DNA from: Symsagittifera roscoffensis
Taxonomy: Eukaryota > Xenacoelomorpha > Acoela > Convolutidae
Length of the DNA: 64,000 bases
Reading direction: 5' to 3'
Assembly: GCF_963678635.1 (NCBI RefSeq)
Contig: NC_087071.1
Location: 37,160,438-37,224,437, forward strand
In this document: in pieces, positions 21,055 to 33,430 of the stretch
Numbering within the stretch: the first letter of the stretch is position 1
Layout of the letters: every line of letters begins with the position of its first letter
Made by a program: the position numbers and the translations under genes
Notes under the pieces: model-generated
What the model saw: only the letters and a program-made list of their open reading frames with translations
Database searches by the model: none
What the model was told of the DNA's origin: nothing

Positions 21055-24000
21055 CACGTCCCTTTTAACTATAACTTGAAACAAGGTGGATAAAAATTTA
21101 GCAGTCTTGCCGGCTGCACAGGAATTTTCCTTGCTTTGATTAAGCAGAGATGCACCTGCAATATGATGCATCAGAGAAAGTACTTTGAATTTTTAAGAAG
21201 ATCGAACTGAAGGCTGCGGTTTTAATCAAAGTGGACTAATAACTCAAGAATATATGATTTGAAAATACCAAATAAAGACAAGTTTAAAGTTCTCTTATGA
21301 GGAAGGGAGAAAAAGGACTAGGTGAAATCTGAATATTTAAAAATAAATAGCCGCCGGTTTATGCTTACGAGCAAAAGGACTGGCCTGAAATCTTCAGTGT
21401 TTCGTTTTGCACGGCCAGCAGCAAGTCTTCTGCTTTAACAACTCCAGTTTTAAAATGAATATTTTTTCTCTTTCACTTTTACAAAATTATAATAACTACT
21501 CTTTTTCCCCAATAAAACAGAAAAAATTTTTTCTCAATAAACAGTAAATCGAGATAACTATGATCGGGAAAAACCCAGAGCACAAAGAACAACGGACAAG
21601 ACTCCTCAAGACGACCAAACAGAAGTGGGCTCAACCAAGATTGACTCGAGAATCCTACCCATTCGTCAACCTAAGTAAATAGAGGAAATATTAATTCTAA
21701 GATTAGAGTAAATACTGCAACCCTTCAAGCTAAATTTCTTTAAGCTGTTCGATTCATTTATATTATCTAATAAATCTGTGCTTTGTATTCACCCAGCTAA
21801 TAATATTATAACTTTTCTAACTATTGTTTCTAATATAACACTTGTCAAGAAACTTGACGATCTTAGGTGAGACTTATAACTTAGGATAGATTACTAAGCA
21901 ATCAACCAGCAATGATAGCTTAGTAATACTGGTGCAACCGCAGCAGAGAACTACTCCTTAAGAAATCCTTTTTTCCAATAAACTCGAAAAAGATTTTAAA
22001 AAACAAAAAGTACTATTATTAGGATCTGTGAGTATTCGTCAGATTAATTTTCAACCTTAAAAAGTCAGAGACAATGGGTGTCTTTCGATAGAAACACAAT
22101 TTAATTGTCTTGTACTTGAAAGACATTCCTAGTAGGGTTCTTGAGAAACGTACCCCCTTCGCTAGCAGTCACTTACCATATTCCTCCATCTCGAGGTGTA
22201 TTATACGCTTTCTAACTGACATTAGCCCATGAACTTAACTATTATCTATTATTGTAACAAAATATAGAACTTCTGAAAGAATAGATCTCTGCCTAAGTCT
22301 GCTATTAGGATATACCCTTTTTGTCCAGCAAGCCATTAAATAGATGCCGAAGAGTTATCATTGCTAAAATTGGCTAAATACTGTATTCAACTAAAGTGCT
22401 TAAAAACTTTTTAAATATCTTCATTCTTTTTTGAGGGGGTTAAGTGGTCATATGTGCAATCTACGAGTACCCTTTATTGTATGATGAATTGAATGTTTCA
22501 TCACAAGTCTATCCAACCAATCACGCTTGTTGCTATTTAGTCTAAACCTTCATCCTTTATCGAGGCTTATCCTCAACTTTCCTTAAACTAATTTTATTTT
22601 TATCAACCTTAACGTAACTTAAACCTAAATAATCCATCAGTAAGGCTAGTAATAACAATGACTCAAAAAAGAAGGAACGGATTTGGTTGTTTATTAGTAA
22701 ATCATTGATTTTTTTATGACACGGCTTGAATATAAAACTAATAAAAATAAAAATACGCATTGAAACCAATCCTTAAAACTAACCACATAGCACCAAACAC
22801 GCTAATTTAGTTTCAGCACAAAAGTTTTAGGTTTCACAACAAAAACTAAAACTAAAACACTGACACATCTACTTTATATTGATAAAATAAGTATCATAAG
22901 ATAGCCTAAGCGTTAGAAAATTGATTTTTACTATCCAAAATTTTAGGTTTCAGCCTAGGTTTCGGTTAAGGGATCAAACGTTTCAGCTAAAATAAATAGA
23001 GTTTCCGGTCGAAGATTTAAGTTTCTTTAAACGAATTTGGCTAAAACAGCCAAAGTTGAACTAGTGAAACCCAAAATTGGATACCATAAGTCAAAAACCT
23101 GGTCTTAAATGATGAGGTTTTGTTTGTTTCAGGTTTCAGATCACATACATTGAGTTTTTGTCTCACCAAACCCACCAAATTAGTTTTAAAATTTAGTTGA
23201 CGAGGCTGAAAAGTACGTTTCAGAATTGGTGTTTTTGGTTTCAGACCCAAAAATGTTGCATCCCAAGTCAAAACTTTGTAAAACATAGGTAGATAATAGG
23301 AACCCTAATTGCACTAACCGTTTTTTGAACTCTTAAAATTTCTAGAAGGTGTTAGTTTCAGCTCTGAAATTTATAGTTTCAGGCAACTAAAATTGTCGTT
23401 TTAGGCTAAAATTCTCATCTTTTTGGCAACTTTATTGCTGGATTAGAAAAGTATTAGAGATACCAACCTAGATCTCCACAATGCCCCCGTCCCACACGCC
23501 CTCACCATGCCCCCTCGCCACCAGAACCTCTTCACCGAACACATTCACCCAAAAAACAACCATAGGACAAACAAATGTGGAAAATTTTATTTGCAATAAA
23601 TTTTATGCTATTGAGTTGTAAGTTGGCTGTTTAATTTGAATAAGATTTTGTTCAAAAACAAATTGAGACCATCAATTTGGTTTTAATGGTAAACTGATGG
23701 ACATGAAAAACATCATTTTTTATTCAGATAACTTGTAAAGATCAAGGTTGTCAAAAACAATCTGAGAAAAATTCGAAACTTTTTAGTTTTTTCAGTTCAT
23801 CAATTACTTGTATCAAAAAATTTTTCTTCGAACTTAAAGGGTTGTTCTTGGAACTCTTGATTTATCAGCAGCAGTTTTGTTTCATTTGTTCATTGATTTG
23901 TTTATTTTTAATGACTCGACTACGCCTAAATATTACAGTGGACTACAGCTTAAAATAAATTATTCTGAGAACCAAACAAAATGAAACTTTGAAATAGACT

Positions 24001-24548
24001 TGAAGCACTCAACTTCAACTACTGCCTCAGGGGGTCATTTTCAAAAAATATTTCAAGCTTTTTTGGTAAGTATAAAAAATTTTCAAGCCCTATTGTTTAA
24101 TTCAAAGCTTTATTAGTCGTGATTTAGAAAACGAAAAAAAATTGACTCCCTTCTTTAAATTAGTTTTTTGTAGGCTAAATCATATACTTAGTTTGTAGGC
24201 TGAATCATACAAAAATTAATCATAGGAATAATCCGCATCTGCCAATTACAATTTTTATTTTGCGTACCTTGTTTTTAATTGCATATCGCACTTATTCGGC
24301 TTTTCGCCTTTTTCATTTGCCCAATAAACAAGTAGTCAGAAATTTAGTTAAATTAGAAAACAAAACTTTTTGATTTTTCTTAAAATGATAAAATAATAAG
24401 CTACCAAAATTTTTCCAACTTAAATTATTTAACAAGAAAAATTTGATAATCTTAAATTTTTTTCTGTTTGAATTTCTTCAAAATCATTGTGCTCGAATCA
24501 ATCTGCGCGATTTGCACAGCAACTAGCTATCCTTGTCATAAATAAACA

Positions 24549-24551
<3 letters not shown>
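21055..24551. other. AT-rich region, one possible terminal exon near 21552-21675
   Basis: Mostly unrecognisable. At 21552-21675 on the plus strand there is a GC-richer islet, open in two frames, preceded by an acceptor-like AATAAACAG and ending in a stop. One frame is acidic and polar (T-D-K-T-P-Q-D-D-Q-T-E-V). It could be a 3' exon, with low confidence. Between 22800 and 23400 the word GGTTTCAG and close variants recur irregularly. Nothing else is supported. Confidence 0.25.

Positions 24552-24596
<45 letters not shown>
24552..24596. repeat. (AT)n microsatellite
   Basis: A pure AT dinucleotide run of about 22 units. Confidence 0.97.
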
Positions 24597-24600
<4 letters not shown>

Positions 24601-24869
24601 TTTTCGATTGCTGCTGAATGTTCACGGCCCGTCAAATTTTTAAACATGGTTATACTCTAAACATATTTGATCAAGGATACCAAGTAACCCGCAGTGACAA
24701 AAATGGATACAAATCGATTATGTACATAAAAATTTACTTATGTATATAATCGATTTATCTGCAGCCATTTTACGAACGATAATCGGTCCTATACAGATGG
24801 AATCTATTTCTTTCCACCAAAAATAAATGGGTTTTAGTGCCAAAACAATCGACTTTTCTATTCTATAAA

Positions 24870-25020
24870 ACTTGTATATAATCTGTAGATAATCTGCATA
24901 TAGTAAGTATACAATCCCTTTATATTGAAACCTGTAGATAATCAGATAATCTGTATATAATCTGTAGATAATCTGTAGATAGTCTGTATATAATCTGTAT
25001 ACAATCTGTATAAAACTGAT
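24870..25020. repeat. Minisatellite based on ATCTGTAGATA / ATCTGTATATA
   Basis: An irregular tandem of about 11-12 bp units. The same motif reappears at 25505-25600, just before the second copy of the 292-bp repeat. Confidence 0.8.
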
Positions 25021-25619
25021 TAAATTGCCGAATTTCAGTTTTGGCGATTCATGATTTCTATTATATATGTTTTCACAAATTTAACAAAAAATTGTTATCA
25101 GGCAAACTTTTCTCAGTGATACAGTGAGTTGAACTCACTTGACGAAAAATTTTCTCCTCAAACTTCAAGAGTTAAGAGATCCATCGAAGATTTTGCAATC
25201 TAAGGGTTCCCGCGGTAATTAAAATAAATTTGTGCAAAAATTCTCTAACTGTCAATTAACAGATTAACCTTTTCAGCCAAATTTGCAAAAAAAAAACATC
25301 CATAAAAAAGAAAATTTAACACAGAGCAATTCGTTTTGCAGAACCCATTCTGAAAAAAATTGACCTTAATTTTTTTTTTCAAAACAAACATCAGAAAGAA
25401 AAATTAAATGAAAAGCCCTTATTATAATTTAATTTCAATACAATTGTAACATCTGATTGGCGACAGGGTTGAGAAAATTAGTTTATAATTTGGCTATAGT
25501 CTGATAAAAGTATGCATATAATATGTATATATTCTGTATATAATCTAGATAAAATCAGTATATAATCTGTAGATGTAATGTAGAAAATCTGTAGATAACC
25601 AACAGAGCGAACGACAGCG
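25021..25619. other. AT-rich spacer with second patch of the ATCTGTAGATA minisatellite
   Basis: No gene is seen. The minisatellite words at 25505-25600 continue the pattern of 24870-25020. Confidence 0.5.
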
Positions 25620-25914
25620 CAAAACCCGAGCGCGAACAAACACCTTTATCCTCATAATCACGGTTCACTACAGTAGTATTGGAAATACTACACGGACAAA
25701 AGACCATTTTCTAAAATGTTTTTTTTACTGACCCAATTCTTAGTCGGAGCGTGCCATTTAATTTAAAGTCTTTTTTCTTTAAATCGAATATTGACTGATT
25801 TATTCTTATTAGGATTATAAAATCTTGTTTTGAAAATCCACTACTTTATAAATACTTAACAAATTGTTCTCATTCTTTCATGCTCAGTATTTTAAAATGG
25901 CGGCAATTACTATA
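25620..25914. repeat. Dispersed ~295-bp repeat, copy 2
   Basis: Same orientation and nearly full-length match to 20763-21054. Confidence 0.7.
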
Positions 25915-26407
25915 AAGATTACCCCTGAAATTTGTTCCTGTTTTGATTTTTCTGGCGGCGCTGGTTTAGCCCGAGAAATTTGCTGTGCTGTGCGCGTCCC
26001 TGAATTGCTCTTCTAGCCATCGAAAAGGCCGTCTTGCGTCCGTAATTTGTCGGTGAGGATTGTGGTAGAAGTTGCTAGTGTGATCTTGGCTCTAGTATTT
26101 GTATCAGGCTAAAGGGAGTGGTGGATGGATGTTGATGGATTGCGAATCGTCTAGCCATTAGACCTGGCAAGCACCCTGTGAATGATTGATAATTTTCTAA
26201 CTCTCAGATCCCGCATTGGCAAAACTAAGATTTCAACCGATTATCGCAAGAAAAATCTGCAGTTCAGCCAGCTAGTTTGCTTTTATTCACTAATCAATGG
26301 ATTACTTTGAGTATCAAATCGATTTCCGCACCGAGTTCCATGGATAATTATCGATTATAATGGAAAAAAGTTGTCTAAAATGTTGTCATTATGATCAATT
26401 ATTGTGG
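25915..26407. other. Sequence between dispersed repeat and assembly gap
   Basis: Slightly GC-richer, without a convincing frame or splice pair. It ends at the N block and shows no homology to the inverted-repeat arm on the other side. Confidence 0.4.
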
Positions 26408-26607
26408 NNNNNNNNNNNNNNNNNNNNNNNNNNNNNNNNNNNNNNNNNNNNNNNNNNNNNNNNNNNNNNNNNNNNNNNNNNNNNNNNNNNNNNNNNNNNN
26501 NNNNNNNNNNNNNNNNNNNNNNNNNNNNNNNNNNNNNNNNNNNNNNNNNNNNNNNNNNNNNNNNNNNNNNNNNNNNNNNNNNNNNNNNNNNNNNNNNNNN
26601 NNNNNNN
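26408..26607. other. Assembly gap (200 N)
   Basis: Exactly 200 N, probably a placeholder length. The gap begins where the left arm of a large inverted repeat should continue, so a foldback may have broken the assembly. Confidence 0.98.
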
Positions 26608-27990
26608 AACTTCTTTGTTTTTATTTAATTATTTTTTTCCACTAATCTCCTTCTAAAAATTGACGATTAAATTAACATCTTTAATTTGGCAACGTATTTG
26701 GAAAAAAAATTGAAAATAAGTCGGATTTTCATCAAATTTCAACAAATTTCAGAAATTTTATTATATAATTTATCTAGGAAAGCCAAGCAAAAAATTACAA
26801 ATTTTGGGTGTAAGTACCTTTATTTGAATGTTTATTCTTTACTTTTTCGAAGCCTGTTATTATGATCTTCTGATCAAAAAAATTATCAATCAAGAAGATA
26901 ATATTTTGTTTTTTGAATGTGAGATGATCGACGTCCAATTTCATAGCCTGCAATTCTTTTTCAAATTCCACTTTCATCCCTCTCTGTTCTAATTCCACAT
27001 AAAACTTTTCTACGAATTAAGAAAAAAACACGTAAGGAAATTTTTTTTGTGAAATTAGATTTTTGTTTGTGAAATAATTTCGAGAATTTTTTTTTAACCT
27101 TTTTCTTTTCTAGCTAGAGCAAGAATTGGATATATTTTGAAACTTTTTAAAAATATATCCAGTTCAAATTTTATTTTTTGCGATTAAACACTTTAAGCCT
27201 TTAGATTAAGTTCATGAAAATTTGTTCGAATAATTCAAAGGATTTGTATGACAATTTTGATTGGGCGGCATCCGGACTTTTTATTTTTTCGGTCCGTGCA
27301 GTTTTCAAACAAAATGAGAAAGCCTATTAATATCAGGATATCGGAAAAATAAAAAGTCCGGATGCCGCCCAATCAAAATTGTCATACATATCCTTTGAAT
27401 TATTCGAACAAATTTTCATGAACCGAATCTAAAGGCTTAAAGTGTTTAATCGCAAAAAAATAAAATTTGAACTGGATATATTTTTAAAAAATTTCAAAAT
27501 ATATCCAATTTCAAAATATATCCTAATTTCACAAAAAAGTTTCCTTACGTGTTTTTTTCTTAATTTGTAGAAAAGTTTTATGTGGAATTAGAAAAGAGAG
27601 GGATGAAAGTGGAATTTGAAAAAGAATTGCAGGCTATGAAATTGGACGTCGATCATCTCACATTCAAAAAACAAAATATTATCTTCTTGATTGATAATTT
27701 TTTTGATCAGAAGATCATAATAACAGGCTTCAAAAAAGTGAAGAATAAACATTCAAATAAAAGTACTTACACCCAAAATTTGTAATTTTTTGCTTGGCTT
27801 TCCTAGATAAATTATATAATAAAATTTCTGAAAAAATTTGGTAATTATTGTTGAAATTTGATGAAAATCCGACTTATTTTCAATTTTTTTTCCAAATACG
27901 TTGCCAAATTAAAGATGTTAGTTTAATCGTCAATTTTTAGAAGGAGATTAGTGGAAAAAAATAATTAAATAAAAACAAAGTAGAAAAATT
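26608..27990. repeat. Large inverted repeat (two head-to-head copies, ~690-bp arms)
   Basis: The arm at 26608-27290 is the near-perfect reverse complement of 27310-27990. The centre lies near 27295 around GGCGGCATCCGGACTTTTTATTTTT and its complement. The right arm lacks about 90 bp present in the left arm and in the third copy at 44.6 kb. Each arm carries the same 67-codon frame (26795-26998 minus, 27582-27785 plus), starting MELE and rich in Lys and Glu. The left arm runs into the gap. Confidence 0.9.
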
Positions 27991-29115
27991 TGATACAATC
28001 AATTTCAGAAAAAAATTGACACAAAAATTTGAGAAAAGTTTTGAAAAACTGGAGAATTTTGAAAGTTTTCTTTTTCATTGTTTTCCACACAACTTCTTGC
28101 CAAATCAAAAAGAACAATTTTGAAACCAAATGGTTTTTAAAAACAGCTCAAAAAAGCTTAAAAAGGTTTGAAAAACTGAAAAAAAAATTTCAAAAAAACC
28201 TTTGAATTTTTCAAAAAACTCCAGGTTATTTCCCATTTCGAAAGTTACAAAAAAATCTAAAAAAATTACCACCGACCGGCCAGTTGTGCTGATCAATTTA
28301 TTTTGATTGGGAAGTAGCGTTTGCTGAAATCAGAAACCCCATTTATTTCACAAACGTGACAAGGGGATCGTTTTTGTTTGGAATCTATGAATCAAAACGA
28401 AACAAGAATACAAAACTTAAGAATTAGTTGAACTGGTTACTTCAAATTGAATAGCGTCGCAAAGAATATTTTTTATCCTAGTGTTGAAAATATCTTGAAC
28501 GCTTTAAACAAGTCTACCAAAAAAAATTAATTTGGATTGTAAAAGACACTATTTTTTGAATAGTAGGACCTACTGTGCTTAAGAAACCCGAACCAATTGA
28601 GTTTTCGTTTGAAATTTTATAACTTTTTGAAAGTTTGGGGTGTCAGTATCTATTAAATCGTCAACATAAAGAATTGCAGAACTCAATTACGTTAAAGTTT
28701 GTATTAGTGTTGATCTAATAAAAAAAGATTTTTCAGTAGATATAAAAATTTTGGCAAAGTATTCTAAAATACTCTAAAAAGTGTATAAGCAAATTAAAAT
28801 GCGAAAGAAAATGAGATGAAACTTTTCGAAGATCGAAATTGATTAGTATTTCAAAAAAATATTTTGAAGTCAGATTTTAAACACAGGCATGAGAAAAAAT
28901 AGTTGGCATGGTTCAGTGGTTTTAAATTTTTCTAAATAAATTAGGTCATTTAATCGTTTTCAGAATTTGTATCGATATTTTTTATTTAAAGCTATAAACA
29001 CTTATACAATTAATGGGACAGTTTCTGAGAGGCAGATAAAACAGTGATCAGATATACACATATGAAAGTTCTTGAACTATCTAGATCAATTATTGACCCG
29101 TTTGAAACGTTTAGA
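27310..29115 (+). repeat. Long duplicated segment, copy 1 (homologous to 44633-47540)
   Basis: From the right arm of the inverted repeat to TTATTGACCCGTTTGAAACGTTTAGAA, the sequence matches 44633-47540 collinearly. The exception is an indel of about 945 bp: ACTGTGCTTAAGAAACCCGAACC here against the block 46068-47013 there. Copy 1 also has a gene fragment on its minus strand. Confidence 0.85.
28583..28714 (-). pseudogene. Truncated exon, paralogue of the exon at 46953-47143
   Basis: After an acceptor TTTTTTTATTAG (minus) the frame corresponds to that of 47143-46953, with LYVDDLIDTDTPNF against LFVDDFIDTDTQNF. It has a TAA where the other copy has an Arg codon, and homology ends at R-V, where the ~945-bp block is missing. 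It is therefore probably a dead 3' end. The product is not recognised. Confidence 0.4.
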
Positions 29116-29414
29116 ATTTAAACGACGACCTAGTATCTTCTAAAGTTTCTGCAAGCCCCCCAAACAGCTGAGACCTTAAAAACACTCAATTTGTTCATTA
29201 GGAGACCTAAAAATTTTACATATGCACTTTCAACACTATCAAACCGATTCTGTGAAAAAGATTAATGTCAATTTAAAAAGTTTGAATTCACTTTCTACAA
29301 AACATCCTCGTCACAAATCCACGAGTTTACAATACACATTATATTTCTTTTGAAGAAGTCGAAAATCAAGTGACTTCTGATATCTTCATTCGGAAAATCG
29401 AAATAAAAAGGTAC

Positions 29415-29561
29415 TCCTTTAGAAACTCGAAGCAACGGTGGCATTCTGGTAACAATTCTGAACGGAGCATATCTATCAAAATTGCCACCAAATTGGAGAG
29501 ATCCTTTGCCGAAGCCGACTTCAAGGATGATGTTGCGTCCGTTGAAGCAGTCGTATCTGGC
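29415..29561 (-). CDS. Probable internal exon of an unrecognised minus-strand gene
   Basis: A GC-richer islet in AT-rich surroundings. On the minus strand the acceptor GCGTGTTTAG precedes 29561 and a donor GA|GTACCT follows 29415. The 147-nt exon (phase 2 in, phase 2 out) encodes a helical-looking segment with SNLVAILIDMLRSELLPE and then C-H-R-C-F-E-F-L-K-E. Its exit phase fits the entry phase of the next exon at 28714, so both may have belonged to one gene. I do not recognise the family. The plus strand is also open here (29370-29597), so strand choice rests on the splice sites. Confidence 0.35.
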
Positions 29562-29601
29562 CTAAACACGCATCTAGATAATTTTGATTCTGAATAACAC
29601 A

Positions 29602-29960
29602 CCAGCCGAAATTTTTTTTGGAGATTACGGTTAGGCGAATTACTGACGCGCGAAATTCGACTTAACCTTAAAAATTGAGCTTTAACCGCTTCATGAGCTT
29701 CAGGAGAAAAAATTGACTGTAACGAATTTTTTAGTCAATATTTTAGTCGATAAATTATAATTATACTTTTAGTACCAGTAATGGTGATGTTAAGTTTAAG
29801 TATGAAGACTAAATATCACATGAAGAGGAAGGTTTTCAAATGTAGGGAGAGTCGCTAATGGTCGAAGGTTGAAAGAGGTATCGTTATGTCAGAAACTGAA
29901 AAATGGCGTGGTTAATCTGGAAAACTTTGGAAAAAAATTTTTTTTCAAGCTCACAAACAT
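29602..29960. other. AT-rich spacer
   Basis: No supported gene or repeat is seen. Confidence 0.4.
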
Positions 29961-30744
29961 CCCGGGTTGACCTCCATAAACCGAAAACTCTTATCTTTTA
30001 ATTCCATACACTATCTTTTAATATTATGTTTCTTTTTTTGGAACAATCACTAGCAACAATTTTTTGATGGCAACAGCAAAAGTTTTTCAATTGCCCCAAA
30101 CGTTTTTTTTTGTTCTTTTTTCAATCGCAAATTGAAATTTGTACTCAAGCAAACATTTTCCAAAAAAATAAATTTTTGTATGCAAATTTATAACTTTTGT
30201 CTGCTTAACGTAATCATAACGTAGCAAATTGGATTTTTTCCGTTTCATTGGACAACTTTTTTCAAACAACCAAAAAAACTCCTATTTTTTTGTATAGGAT
30301 GTTTTTATATGCCTTGATAAGTGTCGGTTAATCTAAAAAATTCTAATTTTAAAACTAATCATCTTAGGAAATTTTGCCAAAATTTAAAGTTTGATGCTTT
30401 TAATATAAGTTTTATGAAGAGAATTCTCACACAATTTAGTTCGTTTCCAATGCATTGTAAATGCCAGACGATCAACCCTTTGGTGACTCTAGTTTTGAGC
30501 AAACCATAGTTTTAGTCAATTCTGTTCGGTCACGAACACATCCCGAAATTTTTGAGAAAAAAGTTTCTAAAAAAAGAATTTTTTGATATATAAAAAAAAG
30601 CTTGTCGTACAAATTCCATTTATGAAAAAATGCTTATGTTAGAGTTTTCTTAACTTTTTTTTGTATCTATGTAATTGTACAAATTGTATGATAAGCTTTT
30701 TTCAGATCTGAAAATTGTATGATACATTTTTTGGTCAGCCCGCG
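29961..30744 (+). mobile_element. Small terminal-repeat element of the CCCGGGTTGACC family (784 bp)
   Basis: It starts CCCGGGTTGACCTCCATA and ends GGTCAGCCCGCG, an imperfect inverted repeat. The interior contains words shared with 52373-53022 (ATGCCTTGAT then GTC near the middle) and the family motif on CATACAATTCCATAC. Non-autonomous, with no coding capacity. Confidence 0.6.
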
Positions 30745-31081
30745 ATTTATAACAATGCATTAAATTGATTACAAACTATTGAAAACAGATTACATTGCTT
30801 CAAAAAATAGTACCATTTGACTGACTCTATTTCCAATCAATCGTATTCTGTTATTTGAGAGTTTGAAACAACCTAAAAAATAACTGATTGATGTTTGAGG
30901 AACTCCGCTGCGTTAATTTGTCTGTTACTACAATAAAAAAGTTTTGACAAATCCTGGAGGTGGATCTTGGAGAGAAAAAACTACGCAAAAGAAGCAAAGC
31001 TGAGTTTGCTGAAGTCAAATTTGATGTTATTGTTTCGGGAAAAAAATCTGAAAAGATGAAATACCGCTGAAGTACACTCAC

Positions 31082-31212
31082 CTTTATGCGATTGAGAGTT
31101 TTCTGAGTTGAAGAATAAATGGTCATTTTTTGGAAATAATATTCAGGAGAGACACCAAAAGCTTGTCCATGTTTTTGATATTGGTCCACTTGAGAGAGAC
31201 AGCAGCCGCGAT
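31082..31212 (-). CDS. Possible internal exon, function unknown
   Basis: On the minus strand CTCTTTACCCAG is a good acceptor just before 31212, and AAAG|GTGAGT is a near-consensus donor after 31082. The enclosed 131 nt are open in the frame containing SQVDQYQKHGQAFG, ending R-I-K at phase 0. A second frame is nearly open too. No partner exon with matching phase is certain and no family is recognised. Confidence 0.25.
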
Positions 31213-31380
31213 CTGGGTAAAGAGTGAAACACATAGATTTTTAATCAAGACCCAAAAATCTGCAACTTTGGGAAAATGTTTCTCAGCAAACCATACTTTG
31301 AAGTGAACTTTTTAACATTTTGTATATTGTGGCAAGAAAGATTATAAATTTAAAAAACTTTCTGGGTTTTAATTATTCAT

Positions 31381-32042
31381 CCGGATTGACCAAAATTTCT
31401 TATCATACAGGTTCCATATATGAAAAAAAAATTTACCATACAGTTCCATACGTACAGAAATATCTATGACAAGCAATTTCTTTTAAATGCAAAAATTGTA
31501 TGACAATTATTTACTGTAAAGCAAAAAAAAACGTTTTTTTTTTCTTGATTTAATTTAGGAAAAATTTGCGTTGTTTTTATAATCGAACGCAAATGACAAA
31601 GACCTTGATTAACTCAAAGCACCAAAGATTCGACGGTCTTGCATTTACAATGCATAGAAAATAATTTTTAAAAGTTGTCAAAATTTTTCAACAATAGTTC
31701 TTTTTTGAAATTTGGGGTCTTGGATTATCAAACATTGCTCAAGGCATACAAAAAATGCCATTCAGCGACCTTGAAAAATTTTTAAGGCAAAAATAAAAAA
31801 AATCCAATATTAGTGTACCCATGACTAAAAATAACTTGGAAAAACTTTTGTGTCGCAATTAAAAAAAAACAAGTCTTACTGTTTCCATATACAAGTTTTA
31901 TTTGACTCAATCAGCCTCAAAATTTATTTTTTATCTTTTTTGAACCATTTTTTGAAAAAGCACAAAAACGCATGACAAATATTTTTCATACGCTTAATTT
32001 ATTGAATTGTGTGACAAGCATTTTTCGACAGGTCTACCCGTG
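31381..32042 (-). mobile_element. Small terminal-repeat element of the CCCGGGTTGACC family, inverted copy
   Basis: The ends CCGGATTGACC and GGTCTACCCGTG are inverted variants of the family terminus. The interior (AATGACAAAGACCTTGATTAACTCAAAGCACCAAAG) is the reverse complement of a stretch in the 52373-53022 copy. Confidence 0.5.
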
Positions 32043-32716
32043 CAATTTGTTTGAAGACTCTTTTTAAACAACCTAATCAAAACTCATCAAATCAATTCAA
32101 TCAAAAATAAGTAAGCATTACGTTTTTTTTCTGGCCAACAATCATTACGATAATTTACGTATTTTTTTTGCAAAAAATGCATTAAGTTGAAGTTTTCATG
32201 CTGGAAGTTCTATAAAACTTGTATGAATTGAGCATTAAAATGACAAAAAAAATATTCAAACTAATTCAATTGTGTGAAAAAATTGAACAAAAAATCTGTT
32301 CGTAAAAACTGCAAACGGATAGATTCGAATTGTGGAATCTTTTTTTTTTGGTCTCTTCTCCATTAATTATTTAAAGTTGATTGAATTCCATTTAACCCTT
32401 TACGGGTAATTTTCCGGCAGGCCATTCTGTCAATAGAAGTCAGAAAAATGGGTTGATCGATATCATTTTGCGAAAAAGTTGAAACTGGACGAAAAACATT
32501 TCATTTCCAAACATACAATTTCATGTGTTCGGATTTTGTTGGTTGAGATGAACGAGCTTTATAACGACCAGATTCGCCTGAAAAACTCCTTGCAGCTTAT
32601 CTTCTTTTTTATTAGTAGTTTTAACATAGGTAGCTATAGGACCACGGGGTCAGATGTGATTGGTCTTACCTTGACGGAAATAGGAGAACCAGTTAATTTT
32701 TTTCCATGTGTCATTT
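32043..32716. other. AT-rich spacer
   Basis: No supported gene. A poly-T tract lies near 32341-32350. Confidence 0.4.
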
Positions 32717-32772
32717 TGTCGCACCAGGGTCTCGAACCTTGGCAGATCTGTCGGTTCGGGAGTCCTGTAACT
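32717..32772 (-). repeat. tRNA-like 3' half (possible SINE or tRNA pseudogene)
   Basis: On the minus strand GGTTCGAGACC (32738-32728) is a perfect polymerase III B box. It sits in a T-arm with stem CAAGG/CCCTG (one mismatch) and is followed by GTGCGACA. Upstream GTTACAGGACTCCCGA resembles the D-arm end and anticodon stem of a tRNA. The 5' half with the A box and the acceptor partner are not recognisable, so it is not a functional tRNA gene. Confidence 0.45.
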
Positions 32773-33054
32773 TTGTTTCGTTGAAAACCAGAACCCATGG
32801 ATACAATACACGTCACTAAAATAAGTTTCAAAAGTGATTATAACAGATTACAATTAAAAAAAACATGTCAGTTTTTTTTATGGAAACCAATAAAGCAGAA
32901 AAAAATGAAATCCTCGTTACACGTCTCATACATTGAAATCCTCGCATAAATTAAAACTCTCCTGTGTTGATCTTTTCTTGTTTTTGGATGTTGTCATTTT
33001 TTGTTGATCTTTTCTTTTTTATCATTTACTCTACACAGCCCAATTTACGTGTTC
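32773..33054. other. AT-rich spacer
   Basis: No supported gene. Confidence 0.4.
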
Positions 33055-33430
33055 TTTTTCTTCACCCCTCAAGCATTTGAGCCCCCTCTCAAGTTTACGT
33101 CCTCGTCTGCTTATCAACCCCCGCCAATACCCCCGCTTACACCTCCTCTATTACCTCCTCCACTCCCGTTAACCCGTCTACCCCCCCCCCCCACCGCGCT
33201 TGGTTTTGGAGGGACGTGGAAGTGGGGGTAGGGATAAACGTGGGGGTATTGGTACAAATATGTGTGAGGGGGTAAAAATGTGGATGTAGGGGGATGTGGA
33301 AAAAGGGGAGGGTAAATGGATAAGTCAGGTCTGGGGGGGGGGGGGTATGTGAAAAAGTCAATTAAGTGGGAGGGGCTTTGGGGATAACGTGCGGGTGGTA
33401 TATAGTGGGTTAAATTGGGGAAGGTCTTAT
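33055..33430. repeat. Strand-asymmetric C-rich then G-rich tract, copy 1
   Basis: About 33060-33200 is pyrimidine-rich (runs of C, CCTCC, CCCCGC). It switches near 33205 to a G-rich tract up to 33430 with GGGGG runs. The halves are roughly complementary and could fold, and the G runs suit quadruplexes. Long open frames here (for example a proline-rich 152-codon minus frame) follow from low complexity. Confidence 0.75.

Noticed and set aside
32521-32815. A two-exon 61-codon small protein on the minus strand (ATG at 32798, donor CAAG|GTAAGA at 32670, acceptor TTTTTCAG at 32578, stop at 32523-32521)
   Set aside because: The splice sites are good, but the first exon runs through the tRNA-like segment and its cysteine-bearing part is translated tRNA sequence. 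Without transcript evidence the frame is more likely chance.
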